Shown: one piece after another, positions 36,127 through 45,221 of the stretch
How the letters are laid out: each line of letters opens with the position of its first letter
How positions within the stretch are numbered: the first letter of the stretch is position 1
Assembly: GCF_008124765.1 (NCBI RefSeq)
Contig: NZ_VNHS01000001.1
Location: forward strand, 1,225,059 to 1,289,058
Direction of reading: 5' to 3'
Length of the DNA: 64,000 nucleotides
Source: Paenibacillus methanolicus
Lineage (GTDB): Bacteria; Bacillota; Bacilli; Paenibacillales; Paenibacillaceae
Notes under the pieces: model-generated
The model's input: the letters and a program-made list of their open reading frames with translations, nothing else
What the model was told of the DNA's origin: nothing
Database searches by the model: none
Program-made: the position numbers and the translations under genes

Positions 36127-38004
36127 TTAATTCACCTTCGTCAGCACCCAACGCTGGTTCGAGCCGCCATTGTCGGTCCACTGAATGACGTCCGCGCCGT
36201 CTTGCGTCGACGCCTGCGAGACGTCGAGCGCTTTGCCGCTGGCGCGATTCACGAGCTTATACCCGCCGCTGACCGAGATGGCCTGCCACTGCTGATTGTT
36301 CCCTCCGTTGTCGGTCCACTGGATGACGTCGGCTCCGTCGGCCGAGGACGCGCCGCTCACGTCGAGCAGCTTGCCGCTCTGCCGGTTGACCAGCTTGTAA
36401 TACCCGCTGCCCGCGCTAACGAACTGCCATTGCTGGCTCGCCGCGCCGCTTGCCGCTTGCTGAACGACGTCCGCGCCGTCCGCCGCCTGGCTGCCGACAA
36501 CGTCAAGCGCCTTGACGCTGTTGACGTTACTGAGCACGTAGTACCCCGTCGTATCGATCGCGCCCGCCGCCGGCTCCACGCCGGTTATGACGAACGAGCT
36601 GACCGACTTCGACGGCTGCGTCTGCGTGAAGCTTTTGCCCGACAGCGACAATCCCGCAAGCGCGGCCGCGTTCTCCGTCCCGCTCGTTCGCGTGCCGGAT
36701 ACGGCGCTGGACGTCATATTGAACGCCGATAGGTCGTACGTGTAGCTGTTCGAACTCGATGAATCGTTGACCGTCACGATGACAAGCTTCTTGCCGGCGG
36801 CGTCGTAAGCGGCGATCGAGTCGTTGTTCGAGATATCGATGATCTTGTACCCGGGGCGAATGTACTTCGTCCACTGCGACATGACGTGATATTTCTTCGT
36901 CACCGTGTAGACCGAGCGGTCGCCGGAGACGTTGTTCAGATCCGTCTCGATCATGCCCCAGCCGCCAGGCGTCTCGACCGCTTGCCAATACACCCATGCG
37001 GTATTCTTCATGTACTTGATGTCCCACTGGATGTTGCGCGCCATCGTGATGCCCGTGCCGTCTCCGTCGCCGTGCTCCGAGTTCCAGAGCCGCTTGCCGC
37101 CCGCCGCCGTATTCAGCCCGACTCGGTCGCTGCCGCCGTACGTGTGCGTGTTGTATTGGACGAGCTTGGATTTGGTCGTCGCCGAATAGCTGTTGATCGT
37201 GTTGCGGGCCAAGTCGATCGACGTCTCCTCCGGCGCGCTGACCCGGGTGGACAGCCCTTTCTGAATTAGCGAATCATACAGATAGCCGATCATCTTTTCC
37301 TGATTGGCCGGATACATCCGGTTGCCCTCCTGGCGGTTGCCGAAGTACCAGTAGTTCGAGCTCGGCTCGTTCGCCGGCGAGAGCGTGCGGAACGTAATGC
37401 CCCAGCTGTCGCGAAAATGCTGCGTCACCGTCGTCAAATAATCGGCGAACTCGTCGTACATGTCGTCCTTCAAATTCTCCGCCGCGTCCGTGCCGCCCGT
37501 CACGCTGCCGCTCTTGGTCATCCACCACGGCGGCGAGTTCGCGAACGCTTCGGCGATGAACTCGCCGGACGGAATGCGCGACTTGGCGGCGCTCAGCAGC
37601 CAGCGCTGATTCGAGTCGCGGGTCCAGTCATATGCCGCGGTCTCGGATGTCTTGAATCCCGGCACTCTGGCCCGGTATTCCATATGGTTCGGATAAGCCG
37701 GATTCTCGCCGCCGCCGATATTGTAGCGGACGATGTTGAACCCGAGCCCCGACGTCGGGCTGAACAGCCGGTTCGCGTAATCGGTTCGCACCGCCTCCGG
37801 CGCGCCGCCGACGACGTTCGCCCACCAAGCGAGCGAAGTGCCCCACCCTTCCCACGTCTGATACTGTACGCTTGGATTGACGACAGCCGTATAAGCCGCA
37901 GCGCTTGCGGTCTCGCCGCCACCCAAGCCTCCCGAACCAAATCCGGCGCTCATGATGAGAGGTATTGCGAGCATGCCGGCAACCACCTTCCTTTCGAATC
38001 GCAT
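36127..38004 (-). CDS. Secreted GH30-family glycosidase with C-terminal ricin-type lectin domain
   Basis: 625 residues. Signal peptide about 1-36. Catalytic GH30 barrel with WEGWGTSLAWWA near the N-terminus, NIVRYNIGGGENP, the acid/base E213 in LSPANEPSSNYW and the nucleophile E310 in LWNSEHGDGDG, then the GH30 side beta domain. Residues about 488-625 form a ricin-type beta-trefoil (CBM13-like) with repeated YKLVNRxSGKxLDV and QQW motifs. The overall look is closest to the endo-beta-1,6-galactanase subgroup (GH30_5), which attacks side chains of type II arabinogalactan; that specificity is inference. AAAGGAG lies 9 nt before the ATG. Its lectin module is strikingly like the one fused to the response regulator at 45222-47198. 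Confidence 0.85.
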   Translation of the reverse strand: MRFERKVVAGMLAIPLIMSAGFGSGGLGGGETASAAAYTAVVNPSVQYQTWEGWGTSLAWWANVVGGAPEAVRTDYANRLFSPTSGLGFNIVRYNIGGGENPAYPNHMEYRARVPGFKTSETAAYDWTRDSNQRWLLSAAKSRIPSGEFIAEAFANSPPWWMTKSGSVTGGTDAAENLKDDMYDEFADYLTTVTQHFRDSWGITFRTLSPANEPSSNYWYFGNRQEGNRMYPANQEKMIGYLYDSLIQKGLSTRVSAPEETSIDLARNTINSYSATTKSKLVQYNTHTYGGSDRVGLNTAAGGKRLWNSEHGDGDGTGITMARNIQWDIKYMKNTAWVYWQAVETPGGWGMIETDLNNVSGDRSVYTVTKKYHVMSQWTKYIRPGYKIIDISNNDSIAAYDAAGKKLVIVTVNDSSSSNSYTYDLSAFNMTSSAVSGTRTSGTENAAALAGLSLSGKSFTQTQPSKSVSSFVITGVEPAAGAIDTTGYYVLSNVNSVKALDVVGSQAADGADVVQQAASGAASQQWQFVSAGSGYYKLVNRQSGKLLDVSGASSADGADVIQWTDNGGNNQQWQAISVSGGYKLVNRASGKALDVSQASTQDGADVIQWTDNGGSNQRWVLTKVN

Positions 38005-38232
38005 CCCGATCCGCTCCTTTACCGTTGATTAGCAAGGATTGCCGAACGTCTGGCGTGAACATGATCGTCGATCATCGTTGATCACAGGCTTCAAGCCGTA
38101 CCTGCGTTACATAACAATCCCCCCTCTCGTGAATGGGATTTCGCGAATGGGATGCGTAAATAAGGAAGACGGGGAATCCGTCTGATGCCGAACTCCCCGC
38201 CGCTCTTTCTTGCCTTGCGAAAACGCTCCTAT

Positions 38233-39861
38233 CTACTCGCCCAGTTGCGCCTTGTACGCGTCCAGCTGCTTCTGCAGTTCGGCCAGCACCTTGTCGTAAC
38301 CCGCCGTCTTCAGCTTCGCGCGGAACGCTTCGACCGCTTCGACCGGATCGCCCGCCTTGCCGACCACGATCGCCGGCCCAAGCTCGCCCGTCACCTGCGA
38401 GATCGCCGTCAGCTCCGCTTCGACCGGCGTCTTGTCGAAGACGAACTGACCGTAGACGTAAGGCTTCTTGATCTTGTCGTATTCCGCGTACAGCGTCTCT
38501 TCCAGCTGATCGTACGTCGTCTCGCTCGGGATCTCGAACTTGTCGACGCGACCGCCCCAGAAGTCGGAATAGAAGCCGTCCTTCGTCTCGTCGTAACCGG
38601 CCGGACGCGCCCGCTTGCCGTCCTTGATTTCGTACTGCACGCCTTCCATCCCGTAGTTCAGCAGATGGTAAATCTCTTCGTTGTTGCGGATCAACTCATA
38701 GGCCATGAGCGCGCGCTCCGGATTTTTGCTGTGCGCGCCGACGGACGTGCCGCCGTGCGTGATCGACAGCTCCATCAAGTTCGTGCCGCGCGTGCGGCTG
38801 AACGGGAACATTTGGAGTTCGGAGCCCGGCTGCGCTTTGTCCATCTCGACGCGAAGGCCGCCGAACGTCTGCGTATGATGCTGATCGAGGCCGGACAGGC
38901 CAGCTTTGAGCGCGTCGCGGTTGTTGTTCTTGTTATTGAGCGCGTCCTCGCGCCAGAAGCCTTTGTCGCCCCAATCCTTCATCATCTTCGCGTAGTTCAC
39001 GAACACGTCCTCGAACACCGGTCCGGCCACCGTGAATTTCTCGTCGAACGACTTCGCCGTGAAGATCGGGAGGAAGCCGGTCGAGATCGGCAGCTCCAGC
39101 TGATCGGTGTACGACGAGACGTAGCCGCCCCACGTCTGCACGCCCGATGCCGCGTCCCAAGGAATGACGTCAGGCTTATTGTCCTTCACGTACTGCAAAT
39201 ATTGGCCGATGCCTTCCCAATCCTTGATCGGCTCGGTGATGCCCGCTTCCTTCGCCCAGTCGCCGCGGTAGAAGAAGCCGTGGTTGACCCACTGCGTATA
39301 GTCGTTCTCGGGGATGAGCACGATTTTGCCGTTATACTTGCTTTGCTCCCAATCGTCGGCCGGGATCGACTTGAACGTCTCCGGCGCGTAGGTCGGCAGC
39401 AGATCGTCCAGGTTCATGAACGCGCCGCGCTGCGCGTTGCCCCACGTGTCCAACCAGTCGGTGCCGATCGTGATCAGGTCGATCGCTTCGCCGGATGCGA
39501 GCGACAGATTGTACTTGGTTTGCCAATCGGCCCATTCGATCCATTTCCATTCCAGCTCGGCGTTGATTTTCTCCTTCATGATGACGTTGACTTTGTCCAG
39601 CACCTGCTCGAACTGACCGTTCTTCGGCTTGTCGCCGAGCACGAGATAGCTGATCTTGACGAACTTGGACGTGTCGATCGCGCCGTCGCCGGCCTTTTCG
39701 CCGCTTGCATCGCCCTTATTGCCGGATTGCACTTCGCCGTTCTTCCCGGCATTCGCGCCGCCTCCGTTGCCCCCGTTGCCGTTATTGCCGCTGCACGCCG
39801 CCAACATCGCGACCATGATCGCCAAGAGCGCCAGCAGAATCGGTTTCCGTTTCGTTCTCAT
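38233..39861 (-). CDS. Sugar ABC transporter substrate-binding lipoprotein, LipO/LplA type
   Basis: 542 residues. The lipoprotein signal ends MVAMLAACSGN and a Gly/Asn-rich linker follows. The mature domain (VKISYLVLGDKPKNGQFEQVLDKVNVIMKEKINAELEW, LASGEAIDLITIGTDW) is of the LipO type with a DUF3502-like end, paralogous to the protein at 28529-30136. The ATG at 39861 is chosen for its AAAGGGGAGG ribosome site; an in-frame ATG 30 nt upstream lacks one. Third gene after two permeases. In this locus a galacto- or arabino-oligosaccharide ligand is plausible but unproven. Confidence 0.88.
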   Translation of the reverse strand: MRTKRKPILLALLAIMVAMLAACSGNNGNGGNGGGANAGKNGEVQSGNKGDASGEKAGDGAIDTSKFVKISYLVLGDKPKNGQFEQVLDKVNVIMKEKINAELEWKWIEWADWQTKYNLSLASGEAIDLITIGTDWLDTWGNAQRGAFMNLDDLLPTYAPETFKSIPADDWEQSKYNGKIVLIPENDYTQWVNHGFFYRGDWAKEAGITEPIKDWEGIGQYLQYVKDNKPDVIPWDAASGVQTWGGYVSSYTDQLELPISTGFLPIFTAKSFDEKFTVAGPVFEDVFVNYAKMMKDWGDKGFWREDALNNKNNNRDALKAGLSGLDQHHTQTFGGLRVEMDKAQPGSELQMFPFSRTRGTNLMELSITHGGTSVGAHSKNPERALMAYELIRNNEEIYHLLNYGMEGVQYEIKDGKRARPAGYDETKDGFYSDFWGGRVDKFEIPSETTYDQLEETLYAEYDKIKKPYVYGQFVFDKTPVEAELTAISQVTGELGPAIVVGKAGDPVEAVEAFRAKLKTAGYDKVLAELQKQLDAYKAQLGE

Positions 39862-39930
39862 CGTCTTACGCCTCCCCTTTGTCGTTTGCATCTATGTGAG
39901 GGACATGGCAAGCATGCCCGGCACATCAGC

Positions 39931-40842
39931 CTAACCTTTTACCGCGCCTACCGTAATGCCCTTTATGAAATAGCGCTGCACGAACGGGTAAAACAGGATG
40001 ACCGGCCCCGTGGCCACCACAGCGGTCGCCATCTTCATCGATTCCAGCGGCACGTCCCTCGGCGTCACGTTCGAGGAAGCGGCGGAGTTGCGGATGAAAT
40101 CGGCGCTCGTGATGACGTTGTACAAGAAGAGCTGCAGCGGCCGGTATTTGACGTCCGGCGAGAGGAACAGCATCGCGTTGTACCACTCGTTCCAATAGCC
40201 CAGCGCGATGAACAGACCGATCGTCGCCAGCGCCGGGGTCGTCATCGGCAGAATCAGGCGCATGAAAATCGTGAAGTCGCCGGCGCCGTCGATTTTGGCC
40301 GACTCCGTAATGGCGTGCGGGATCGAGCGGACGAAGCTTTTCATCATGATAATCAGGAACGGACTGAGCAGCCCCGGCAGCAGCACGGCCAAATAACTGT
40401 CCTTCAGGCTCAGATACTGCGTGATGAGCAGGTAGAACGGCACCAGACCGCCGGTGAACAGCGTCGTGAAGTAGATGAAGAACGAGATGCCGTTGCGGTA
40501 TTGAAAATCAGGACGCTGCAGGGCGTACCCGGTCATCGCGACGAGAAACAGGCCAAGCGCCGTGCCGACGACCGTAATGCCGAGCGTCACGAGATAGGAG
40601 CCGATGATGAGATTCGGATTCTCGAAGACGATTTTGTACGAGAGCAGACTGAAGTCGCGCGGCCAGAAATTGAAACCGTATTTCTTGATTGACGCCTCTG
40701 CCGTGAACGAGGTGCCGAGCACGAGCAGGAACGGCAGCAAGCACGCCAGCGAGAAGGCGCCGATGAACACGTAACCGACGATCTTCACGAACGCGCCGCT
40801 CAGATCGGTCCGAATGCTGCGAATTTCGTTAGAATCCTCCAA
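39931..40842 (-). CDS. CUT1 sugar ABC transporter permease, LplC type
   Basis: 303 residues with six membrane segments, starting at a TTG with AGGAGG 8 nt upstream. The EAA loop is ESAKIDGAGDFTIFMRLILPMTTPAL and the tail PFVQRYFIKGITVGAVKG. The gap to the preceding permease gene is 12 nt, so the two are translationally linked. It pairs with the LplB-type subunit to form the channel; no ATPase gene is nearby. Confidence 0.9.
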   Translation of the reverse strand: MEDSNEIRSIRTDLSGAFVKIVGYVFIGAFSLACLLPFLLVLGTSFTAEASIKKYGFNFWPRDFSLLSYKIVFENPNLIIGSYLVTLGITVVGTALGLFLVAMTGYALQRPDFQYRNGISFFIYFTTLFTGGLVPFYLLITQYLSLKDSYLAVLLPGLLSPFLIIMMKSFVRSIPHAITESAKIDGAGDFTIFMRLILPMTTPALATIGLFIALGYWNEWYNAMLFLSPDVKYRPLQLFLYNVITSADFIRNSAASSNVTPRDVPLESMKMATAVVATGPVILFYPFVQRYFIKGITVGAVKG

Positions 40843-40854
40843 GCAAGCCGCCTC

Positions 40855-41826
40855 CTAGAAGAGTGAATTGTCGGGCGAGAATTTCTTGACCAGCCAGTTC
40901 GCGGTCAGGACGACGACGAAGCCGAACACGGACTGGTACAAACTCACCGCGCTGCCGATCGAGAAGTTGAAGTTCGTCATGAGCGCGCGGAACACGTACG
41001 TCTCGATAATGTCCGTCGTCGCGTACAGCGCCGTGTTGTTCGCCCCGACGAGGTTGAAGAACAAGCCGAAGTTGCCGCGCAGAATGCCGCCGAGCGAGAA
41101 CAGCAGCAGAATGATAAACGTCGGCTTCAGCCATGGGAGCACGATGTAGCGGATGCGCTGGAACGCGTTGGCGCCGTCGATCTCCGACGCTTCGATGATT
41201 TCGTTGTCCAGCCCCATGATGGCCGCGAAGTAGACGATCGAGCCGTAGCCCGTCGACTGCCACAGGTACGTCAGGACGATGATGAACGGCCAAATGCTGC
41301 CGTTCGAATACGTCTTGACCGGGTCGATCCCGAGCGAAGTCAGGATGCTGTTCAGCAAGCCGTAATCGTAGCTGAGCACGTTGTACGCGATCAGGCCGAT
41401 GAGGACCGCCGAGATGAAGTGCGGCAGGAACATGAGCGTCTGAGACACTTTCTTGAACCACTTGAGCCGCAGCTCGTTGAGAAACACCGCCACGACGATC
41501 TGGAGCACGTTGCCCAGCAGGATGAACGCCAAGTTGTAGACGACCGTGTTGAACGTCAGCCGCCACAGATCGCCGGTCATGACCAGGAAACGAAAATTAT
41601 CGAAGCCGACGAACGGACTGTTGAAGATGCCGTCGGTGTAGTTGTACTTGACGAAGGCCAGATAGAGACCCGGCATCGGCAGGTAGGCGAACACGATGAA
41701 GAACAGGATCGCCGGCAGGCACATGATAAGCAGCGTCTTATTGTTCCGGAGCTGCTTGAGTCTGTTCCGGGGGGCGGCTTGAATCGCGGCTCCCGGGGCC
41801 GGATTCGCTTGGCTTAGTTGCGCCAT
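40855..41826 (-). CDS. CUT1 sugar ABC transporter permease, LplB type
   Basis: About 323 residues. An Ala/Pro-rich N-terminus precedes KQLRNNKTLLIMCLPAILFFIVFAYLPMPGLYLAF, the usual LplB first helix. The EAA loop is EASEIDGANAFQRIRYIVLPWLKPTFI. The second of two close ATG codons (41826) gives better spacing behind AAAGGAGGAG. It starts 41 nt after the GH35 stop codon, suggesting one operon of glycosidase plus importer. Confidence 0.9.
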   Translation of the reverse strand: MAQLSQANPAPGAAIQAAPRNRLKQLRNNKTLLIMCLPAILFFIVFAYLPMPGLYLAFVKYNYTDGIFNSPFVGFDNFRFLVMTGDLWRLTFNTVVYNLAFILLGNVLQIVVAVFLNELRLKWFKKVSQTLMFLPHFISAVLIGLIAYNVLSYDYGLLNSILTSLGIDPVKTYSNGSIWPFIIVLTYLWQSTGYGSIVYFAAIMGLDNEIIEASEIDGANAFQRIRYIVLPWLKPTFIILLLFSLGGILRGNFGLFFNLVGANNTALYATTDIIETYVFRALMTNFNFSIGSAVSLYQSVFGFVVVLTANWLVKKFSPDNSLF

Positions 41827-41866
41827 CGCCATCTCCTCCTTTCGCGCCGCGGTTGTCGCGGCTATT

Positions 41867-44683
41867 TTATAGTGGCGTAACCTCGAAGCCGCGCAGCTCG
41901 GCCGGATGGCCGCCGTCTACCGCTTCGAGCAGAACGATGATTTCGTCGGTCCCTTCATCCGGCTTATGGAACCAAGCGCCTGGTACGTAGAATGCGTCGG
42001 GACTGCCGCCCGTCATCGTCGGCCTCGCATCCCCGCCCGGCAGCCACAGCCGCGAGACGAGTCGTCCGTTCCAGAAGACCGTTGCCTTAAGGCCTTGGCC
42101 CTGCGCCGTTACGCGCCAACCGGCGCTGGCGTCTTGCCTGGGGTCGGACGGCGCGCCATAGAGCAGCGCCACCGCGCCGGGCGCTAGCGAGACCGGAAAT
42201 TCGACCGCCGAAGCAGATGGTCGGGTCGCTATCGCATAATCGCGAAGCGCTTCCTCGCCTGCGCCGACCAGCCGCCAGTCGGTCGCTTCCATGCCCTCGA
42301 GGAGCTGAACGCGTCCGCCCTGCTGGCCGATATTCCGCTCGAGGAGCACGGAGAGCTCGATCTCTTCGCCCGGCGACGTCAGCGCAGTTAGATCGATGAA
42401 CGGGTCCAGCGGCTGCGCCATGCCGGCGGACCGGCCGTTCACGAAAACTTCGGCCGTCCCCTCCAGCCCGTCGAAGCGGAGCACCCGCGCCGTCGTCTGG
42501 GCGGAAGCGGCGATCGAGCGGGCGAACCACTCCCGCCTGAACGAGCGGCCGCTCAGCCAGCCGCCGAACGCGACGATCGGCTTGGAGGCTGCCGACAGGA
42601 ACGGCACGTCCGGCTGTCTGTTCGTATCGTCCGGATCTGCCATCGCGTATCGCCAATTGGCGGAGAGCTCTCGAATCCGCGTAATAGCGGCCAAACCGCG
42701 AATGCCCTTCATGGCGTTCAGCCGAAGTCCCGGCAGACGAGGATCGTCGAAGTTGGAATGGCCCCAAATTTCGGCGCGAACGGCGATCGACCTTATGCCG
42801 GCATTGTCATCCAGCGGGATGTACTTGCTTGCGCCGCCTGGAACGAACGTGCCTAGATAGCGCCCCTCCGCATAGAGCGACAGCACGTCGCTGCCTTTGT
42901 TCAGGAAGAAGCCTAGCTGCCGTCCGGCTTCGGGAACGGTTGGCAGCTGCGCCTGATACCAGCCATAGCCCCTGAGAATGCCATGCTTCTCCAGGTAATC
43001 CGCTTGACTGACCGGCGTTGGCGACTCCTCCGTTAACGGCTGAGCAGGATCGATTGCCGCTAGACGCCACTCGGCCGCAAGCGGCTTAGCGGGTTGCACC
43101 CCTTCGCCCGTCCCTGGCGCCTCGAAACGAAAGTTCTCCTCGTCCGCCTCCGCGGTCTCCAACCGCAGCGCCAGCTCCCGGTCCATCGTTACGATCTCCA
43201 GCGTCTGGCCGCTCGGCCAGACGAATCGGCATCGGCCAATCTCTGCCTTGCCGAAGTCCAGCGTGCACAAGCCGTCTGCTTGGCGCGCCTTCAAGCCGGA
43301 CACGTCGCGCGCTTCCGCTTCGCCTGCCTCGAACGTCAACCGGGCCGCGCCTTCCGCATGAAACAGCATCTGAACGGCGCCGTTTGCTTGCCGCACGCCG
43401 AATAGTTCGGCCGTGGCGAACGCCAGTCTCCCCGGCAAGCCCCAATGAGACAGCGGCAGGTCGCACGGCAGCGCGGCGCATCGGTCCGGCTGCATGAAAA
43501 ACGTTGCTTCCCCCGAGGTTCCGGCGTTCGCCGGCGCCAGCGTCAGCGCGGCATCGTCGCTTCCCGTATTGGCGAAGAACAGGAGGCTTCCGCCGCCTTT
43601 CAGCTGCAGCGCGAACGGTCCCGCCGCCTTGCCTTGCAGCCCGCGGACGGTCACGGCCGCCGAATCTCCACCCGATGGAACGGCTTCCGCCAGCGGCGTC
43701 CCGTAAGCGGCGATCAGACTCGCGAGCAATCGGCCTTCGCGCGCTTCCGGCCGCAGCGTGCCATCCGGAGCGACCATCCCGCCGAAGTCGTAATCCGACG
43801 TCAGGAACGCTAGCGGCTTGCCCCAATTGTTCGTCGCGTTCGTAAATCCGAAGTTCGTGCCCGACGCTTGCAAATACGGGCCGAGCAGCTTCGCTCCGCA
43901 AGCAAGCAGCCGCCGCAGCAAGAAGTGGGAGCGGTTCGTCTCCGTCACCAGCAGCGGAACGCCCCCCGCGGCCAGCTCGGATTGGTAGGCTAATACCTTC
44001 GCCTCGAATTCGGGATCGCGGTTGTGCGGATAGAAATTGCACGTCGGCACGACGCCCTTCGCATACCCCGAAGCTTCGAACAGTCCGCCCTGCCCCGCGC
44101 AAGCGAGCAGCGGCGAGCGGATGCCATGGCTTCTGGCTAGCTCCCGCAGCGCGGCCATATAACCCGCCGGATCTTCGCAGCCGTAGAAATCGAGCTCGTT
44201 GTCCAGTTGCACGGCGATGACGGTCCCGCCTTGACAGAGCTCGAAGTCGGCCAGCAGCGGCATGATGCGCTCGTACCAGCGCGCCGTGTGGCGCAGAAAC
44301 CGCGGATCGTTGTCTCTCAGCCGTATCTGTTCTTGCGCGAACAGATATGCCGGCAGACCCCCGCCATCCCATTCCGAGCAAATATAGGGTCCGGGCCTTG
44401 CGACGACGTACAATCCAGCCTCCTTCGCCAGTCGTAGAAACGCCGCGACGTCCCGCTCCCCGCCGAAGTCCCATTGCCCCTCCGCGTCTTCGTGATAGTT
44501 CCAAGGAAAGTAGACGTCGATGCTGTTATAGCCGCATGCCTTTAGCTGCTCCATTCGTTCTTGCCACAGCGCCCTCGGTATCCGGAAATAGAAGAGCGAT
44601 GCGCAAAGCATGATCTCGCTGCGGCCATTAATCCGGATGGCGTCCGGCTGCAGCTCGATGGGATTATCGGCGGTAAGACTCAT
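41867..44683 (-). CDS. GH35-family beta-galactosidase, cytoplasmic
   Basis: 938 residues, no signal peptide. The N-terminal GH35 barrel is clear: INGRSEIMLCASLFYFRIPRALWQERMEQLKACGYNSIDVYFPWNYHE, then ARPGPYICSEWDGGGLPAYL. The acid/base is probably E163 in VIAVQLDNELDFYG and the nucleophile E248 in LLVTETNRSHF; both deviate from the commonest GH35 wording (QVENEYG, TEFWDGW). Beta domains typical of large GH35 enzymes follow, including two jelly-roll-like regions. It would remove beta-linked galactose from imported oligosaccharides. AAGGAG lies upstream of the ATG and an exact cre overlaps the leader. First gene of the transporter operon. Confidence 0.85.
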   Translation of the reverse strand: MSLTADNPIELQPDAIRINGRSEIMLCASLFYFRIPRALWQERMEQLKACGYNSIDVYFPWNYHEDAEGQWDFGGERDVAAFLRLAKEAGLYVVARPGPYICSEWDGGGLPAYLFAQEQIRLRDNDPRFLRHTARWYERIMPLLADFELCQGGTVIAVQLDNELDFYGCEDPAGYMAALRELARSHGIRSPLLACAGQGGLFEASGYAKGVVPTCNFYPHNRDPEFEAKVLAYQSELAAGGVPLLVTETNRSHFLLRRLLACGAKLLGPYLQASGTNFGFTNATNNWGKPLAFLTSDYDFGGMVAPDGTLRPEAREGRLLASLIAAYGTPLAEAVPSGGDSAAVTVRGLQGKAAGPFALQLKGGGSLLFFANTGSDDAALTLAPANAGTSGEATFFMQPDRCAALPCDLPLSHWGLPGRLAFATAELFGVRQANGAVQMLFHAEGAARLTFEAGEAEARDVSGLKARQADGLCTLDFGKAEIGRCRFVWPSGQTLEIVTMDRELALRLETAEADEENFRFEAPGTGEGVQPAKPLAAEWRLAAIDPAQPLTEESPTPVSQADYLEKHGILRGYGWYQAQLPTVPEAGRQLGFFLNKGSDVLSLYAEGRYLGTFVPGGASKYIPLDDNAGIRSIAVRAEIWGHSNFDDPRLPGLRLNAMKGIRGLAAITRIRELSANWRYAMADPDDTNRQPDVPFLSAASKPIVAFGGWLSGRSFRREWFARSIAASAQTTARVLRFDGLEGTAEVFVNGRSAGMAQPLDPFIDLTALTSPGEEIELSVLLERNIGQQGGRVQLLEGMEATDWRLVGAGEEALRDYAIATRPSASAVEFPVSLAPGAVALLYGAPSDPRQDASAGWRVTAQGQGLKATVFWNGRLVSRLWLPGGDARPTMTGGSPDAFYVPGAWFHKPDEGTDEIIVLLEAVDGGHPAELRGFEVTPL

Positions 44684-44704
44684 CCACGAATCAGCTCCTT
44701 ACGT

Positions 44705-44718
44705 TGTAAGCGATTACA
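44705..44718 (-). promoter_or_regulatory. Exact cre site before the GH35 operon
   Basis: TGTAATCGCTTACA on the minus strand (TGTAAGCGATTACA on the plus strand) matches all 14 positions of TGWAANCGNTNWCA and is nearly palindromic. It lies 21 nt upstream of the ATG, a position where bound CcpA would block early transcription. Confidence 0.75.
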
Positions 44719-45017
44719 AATTTAATTTTAGTGCTTCGGAAGTCGCGTCTCATTCGAATAATCTAAGAAATATGGCAATAAACAACGAAACCGCCTCCCC
44801 TCCGCGCATGTTGCGCGAGGGAAGACGGCATGGTCGGCTTGCGATATTGAATAATTCTCCGAATTGTATAACAAATCTACGAAACGATGGGATGAACGAA
44901 ACTGCTTTATAGGTTGACCAAGTGCCTCGAACGGCTATGCGGTAAAAAGCGTTGAATGATGTTCGCAACAGGCATTTGAATCGGAATGGTGAGCCCTGTA
45001 CATTAATGGATTTCGAG
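44719..45017. other. Intergenic stretch between the GH35 gene and the tandem repeats, no gene
   Basis: AT-rich sequence holding the probable GH35 promoter (TAAAAT-like -10 near 44730 on the minus strand) and a GC-rich hairpin at about 44804-44823 (CGCGC with GCGCG) that lacks a T run. No coding frame is supported. Confidence 0.4.
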
Positions 45018-45170
45018 GCAGCCATTCAAGCTGGAATAGTGGTGATCACCTCACTACTGGCGCTTGATGCAACCGTTCAAGTCGAAATAGTGGTGATCAC
45101 CTCACTACTGGCGCTCGATGCAGCCGTTCAAGCTGGAATAGTGATGCTCAGCCTACTACTGGCGCTCGCA
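45018..45170. repeat. Three tandem 51-bp repeats, each with an internal palindrome
   Basis: Units at 45018-45068, 45069-45119 and 45120-45170 have identical length; the first two differ at only a few positions and the third has changes in its middle. Units 1 and 2 contain TAGTGGTGATCACCTCACTA, which can form a hairpin. The length is 17 codons, and one plus-strand frame (44952-45221) reads through all three as a hydrophobic repeat, but it has no ribosome site. The array lies just past the 3' end of the sensor operon. Confidence 0.7.
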
Positions 45171-45221
45171 GCTGTCTTCCCACAGTCGAAAGATCGACAC
45201 GCTTTCTATGTTGATGGATAA

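Noticed and set aside
38185..40692. An 835-codon plus-strand frame rich in Arg and His
   Set aside because: Antisense shadow of the binding-protein and permease genes; the composition is typical of GC-rich antisense frames and it has no domain.
45018..45170. CRISPR array
   Set aside because: The three 51-bp units abut with no spacers and there are no cas genes.
44952..45221. An 89-codon frame reading the 51-bp repeats as hydrophobic 17-residue repeats
   Set aside because: No ribosome binding site and no start context; the in-frame reading may be accidental. Kept as a repeat only.
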